This document shows, piece by piece, positions 5,247 to 6,206 of a stretch of 6,206 nucleotides of DNA; the first letter of the stretch is position 1; each line of letters starts with the position of its first letter. Both the position numbers and the translations under genes were made by a program. The stretch lies in contig JAIROQ010000135.1 in NCBI GenBank assembly GCA_031257455.1, forward strand, positions 1-6,206, in the 5' to 3' direction. The notes under the pieces were generated by a model. It was not told where the DNA came from. It saw nothing but the letters and a program-made list of their open reading frames with translations, and ran no database searches. Source of the stretch: Prevotellaceae bacterium. GTDB taxonomy: Bacteria > Bacteroidota > Bacteroidia > Bacteroidales > UBA932.

Positions 5247-5589
5247 GTTAATAATGTTTCTTTGACATGTTGGAATTGATATATTGAAAATATATCGCTT
5301 TAACTTTTATTCGACACATATTTCGGAATCTGGAAAATTTCAAATCCGTATGAATACAAGTAAAGCAACCGCGTCCAGAGTGGATTTAGGTTGTTGTACT
5401 TATTTACGGATTGGGTATTCCAGAACCCCGAAATATGGTAAGTATAGCGCTTATTTCCACTTTTAGTTTTTAGATGGAATAAGGAAAAAATCACGGTAAA
5501 GGTTGGAGATAGTAAAATCAGAAACATACATGGAGTTTGTTTCTGTGATAAATGGCAGCGAATAAAAATTCGTAGCAAGAGTGTTTTTT
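5247..5589 (+). ncRNA. Candidate structured RNA, copy B
   Basis: Predicted transcript of about 343 nt. Helices seen: leader hairpin 5278-5285/5289-5296; P1 5317-5326/5428-5437 (10 bp); P2 5329-5335/5418-5424 (7 bp); P3 5343-5349/5406-5412 (7 bp); an inner step 5358-5362/5397-5401; P4 5365-5370/5389-5394 (one G-U); apical P5 5374-5377/5381-5384; P6 5450-5459/5475-5483 (one bulge); a 3' hairpin 5517-5526/5538-5549 with a 2-base bulge; and a possible long-range helix 5305-5313/5559-5567 that encloses P1-P6 and the 3' hairpin. In copy A the same positions pair with different bases: P1 starts GTCATCTGA there but CATATTTCGG here. Sequences kept in both copies include the leader, a stretch reading AGGTTGYTGYACTTATTTAC on the 3' side of P4, and a loosely conserved single-stranded stretch beginning GAAAAAA (5483 on). 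These would be the places to look for partner binding. The RNA stands alone, with no gene directly behind it on this strand before the hairpin cluster at 5765, so a free small RNA is likelier than a riboswitch. Function unknown. Confidence 0.8.
5556..5589 (+). terminator. Probable terminator of RNA copy B
   Basis: An imperfect stem, GCAGCGAAT against ATTCGTAGC with an A-A mismatch, is followed by a short spacer and six T (5584-5589). The left arm can instead pair with 5305-5313 near the 5' end, so the terminator stem and the long-range closing helix exclude each other. Confidence 0.5.
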
Positions 5590-5590
5590 A

Positions 5591-5622
5591 GATTACGCGG
5601 ATTTATGCGGATTACGCGGATG
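5591..5622 (+). repeat. GATTAC-type repeat after RNA copy B
   Basis: gattacgcggatt and gcggattacgcggatg directly follow the T-run, as the equivalent repeat follows copy A. The bases from 5623 to 5722 show nothing further that I can support. Confidence 0.7.
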
Positions 5623-5722
5623 ATATATGCAGTGAAGAGGTGTTTTGTACAAAGAAAAGGTTTGTGTTTGACAGATGCAAAACGCCTCCGGAACTGCAAA
5701 AAAGTTAAGAGTGCAGAAGCGC

Positions 5723-5758
5723 TAAATCTTTAAATTTTTAAATCTTTAAACTTTAAAT
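5723..5758. repeat. AT-rich taaatctt-type repeat
   Basis: An imperfect run built from taaatctt, taaattttt and aaatctttaaa, made only of A, T and a few C. It marks the left edge of the hairpin cluster. Confidence 0.55.
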
Positions 5759-5764
5759 AATGAA

Positions 5765-6051
5765 CAATGACGCTCAAGCCCCGAAGGGGCGAAATATGGA
5801 TAACCCCGTGCGTAAGCGCGGGGGGGACAAGGCATCTCCCTGCCTTTTGCGCGGGATACTGCCTGTGCCAAGCGGTAAACCCGTGCGCCGCGCGAGTGCA
5901 GGATGGTTTATCTTGCATTGTCCGTAGGACAAACATAGCAATAGGAAAATGCATCCATCACACCAGCTTGTCCGTAGGACATGCATCCCCTACGGGGAAA
6001 AAGACATTTGGGAGGCTTTGTTCTATTGATATGAATGCCCTCGCGGGCGAC
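5765..6051. repeat. Cluster of small GC hairpins, possible dispersed element
   Basis: At least six short palindromes occur in about 290 bases: gcccc-gaa-ggggc (5778-5790), an 8-bp stem with a GTAA tetraloop (5804-5823), aaggca/tgcctt (5829-5846), ttgtcc-gta-ggacaa (5918-5932), tgtcc-gta-ggaca (5969-5981), cccc-tac-gggg (5987-5997) and gccc/gggc (6037-6048). The 9-base sequence aataatgaa occurs just outside both ends (5756-5764 and 6052-6060), as a target duplication might. The 98-codon frame across it has a composition set by the palindromes and is not taken as a gene. It lies directly upstream of the secreted-protein gene at 6084 and could form its 5' leader or be an inserted repeat. Confidence 0.6.
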
Positions 6052-6083
6052 AATAATGAATAAACAAACTAAAAAAAGTAATC

Positions 6084-6206
6084 ATGAAAAAAAATTCTCT
6101 CTCTTTTTGCTTTGCTTGCAGGCATGACCGCAAGCGCACAATCGACGGTGCAAATTACACCCATTAGCGCCACGTACACTACTACGCCAACCATTCAGTT
6201 CAAAGT
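6084..6206 (+). CDS. Start of a secreted protein gene, apparent +1 frameshift, cut by window end
   Basis: The ATG at 6084 is followed by eight A. As written, this frame ends at TAG 6165-6167 after 27 codons with no sensible protein. From 6088 the next frame is open to the window end and reads KKILSLFALLAGMTASAQ followed by STVQITPISATYTT. With one A fewer the product would begin MKKILSLFALLAGMTASAQ, a textbook Sec signal peptide with a cleavage site after ASA. So the gene is most likely real and exported, and the extra A is a sequencing or assembly error, a phase-variable tract or a true mutation. The ATG at 6124 would be in frame but loses the signal. The leader is A-rich (aaactaaaaaaagtaatc), as usual in this phylum. 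Only about 24 residues of the mature protein are visible, rich in threonine, so no function can be given. Confidence 0.6.

Noticed and set aside
5284..5466. A 60-codon frame through RNA copy B, with a peptide part (KATxSRxDxGCCTYL) also readable in copy A
   Set aside because: Several changes between copies are at third positions, which hints at coding. However, copy A hits a stop soon after this part, has no matching start, and the changes are better explained by kept base pairing in P1-P4.
5212..5589. Retron msr-msd, OMEGA/bridge RNA or tmRNA
   Set aside because: There is no reverse transcriptase, IS200/IS605- or IS110-type transposase in the window, and no tRNA-like acceptor or T-arm in the RNA. 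The closing helix alone is not enough.
5767..6063. 98-codon frame across the hairpin cluster
   Set aside because: It is made up of palindromic repeats, no domain is recognisable, and similar-length frames exist on the other strand of the same repeats.

Overview
The window looks like chromosomal DNA from a member of the Bacteroidota, probably order Bacteroidales. The main reason is the repeated match to the Bacteroides-type promoter (TTTG, 19 bases, TAnnTTTG). Two exact full matches and three -7 matches sit where transcription should start. The four housekeeping proteins also read as Bacteroidota-like, and the spacers are AT-rich and full of short repeats typical of these genomes. This placement is by inspection only.

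Layout. Bases 1-256: palindromic repeats and a 53-residue lipoprotein gene on the minus strand, too short for most gene callers. Bases 257-431: short tandem repeats. Bases 432-842: copy A, on the minus strand, of a roughly 410-base repeat unit. It consists of a promoter, a strongly folded RNA of about 340 nt, a U-tract and a GATTAC-type repeat. Bases 888-3458: aroC (chorismate synthase) and aroA (EPSP synthase), both minus strand, separated by a 269-base MITE-like element with 14-bp terminal inverted repeats. Bases 3524-3572: divergent promoters for aroA and cdaA. Bases 3581-4366: cdaA (diadenylate cyclase), plus strand. Bases 4382-5071: plsY (acyl-phosphate glycerol-3-phosphate acyltransferase), minus strand, converging on cdaA with a 15-base gap. 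Bases 5209-5622: copy B of the RNA unit, plus strand. Bases 5623-6083: AT-rich sequence and a string of small hairpins. Base 6084 to the end: the start of a secreted-protein gene, apparently out of frame by one base in a run of eight A.

The strongest unexplained signal is the pair of RNA units. Their promoters and 5' leaders are nearly identical. Further in the primary sequence drifts, yet the three basal stems are rebuilt with different base pairs in each copy, so base pairing appears to be what is selected. I do not recognise the family and propose it as a candidate undescribed structured RNA. The copies point outward and flank the aroC-aroA-cdaA-plsY block as a large inverted repeat.

The protein genes are housekeeping functions. 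AroA and AroC carry out the last two steps to chorismate. CdaA makes the second messenger c-di-AMP at the membrane. PlsY starts phospholipid synthesis. Nothing in the sequence ties them to the RNAs beyond proximity.
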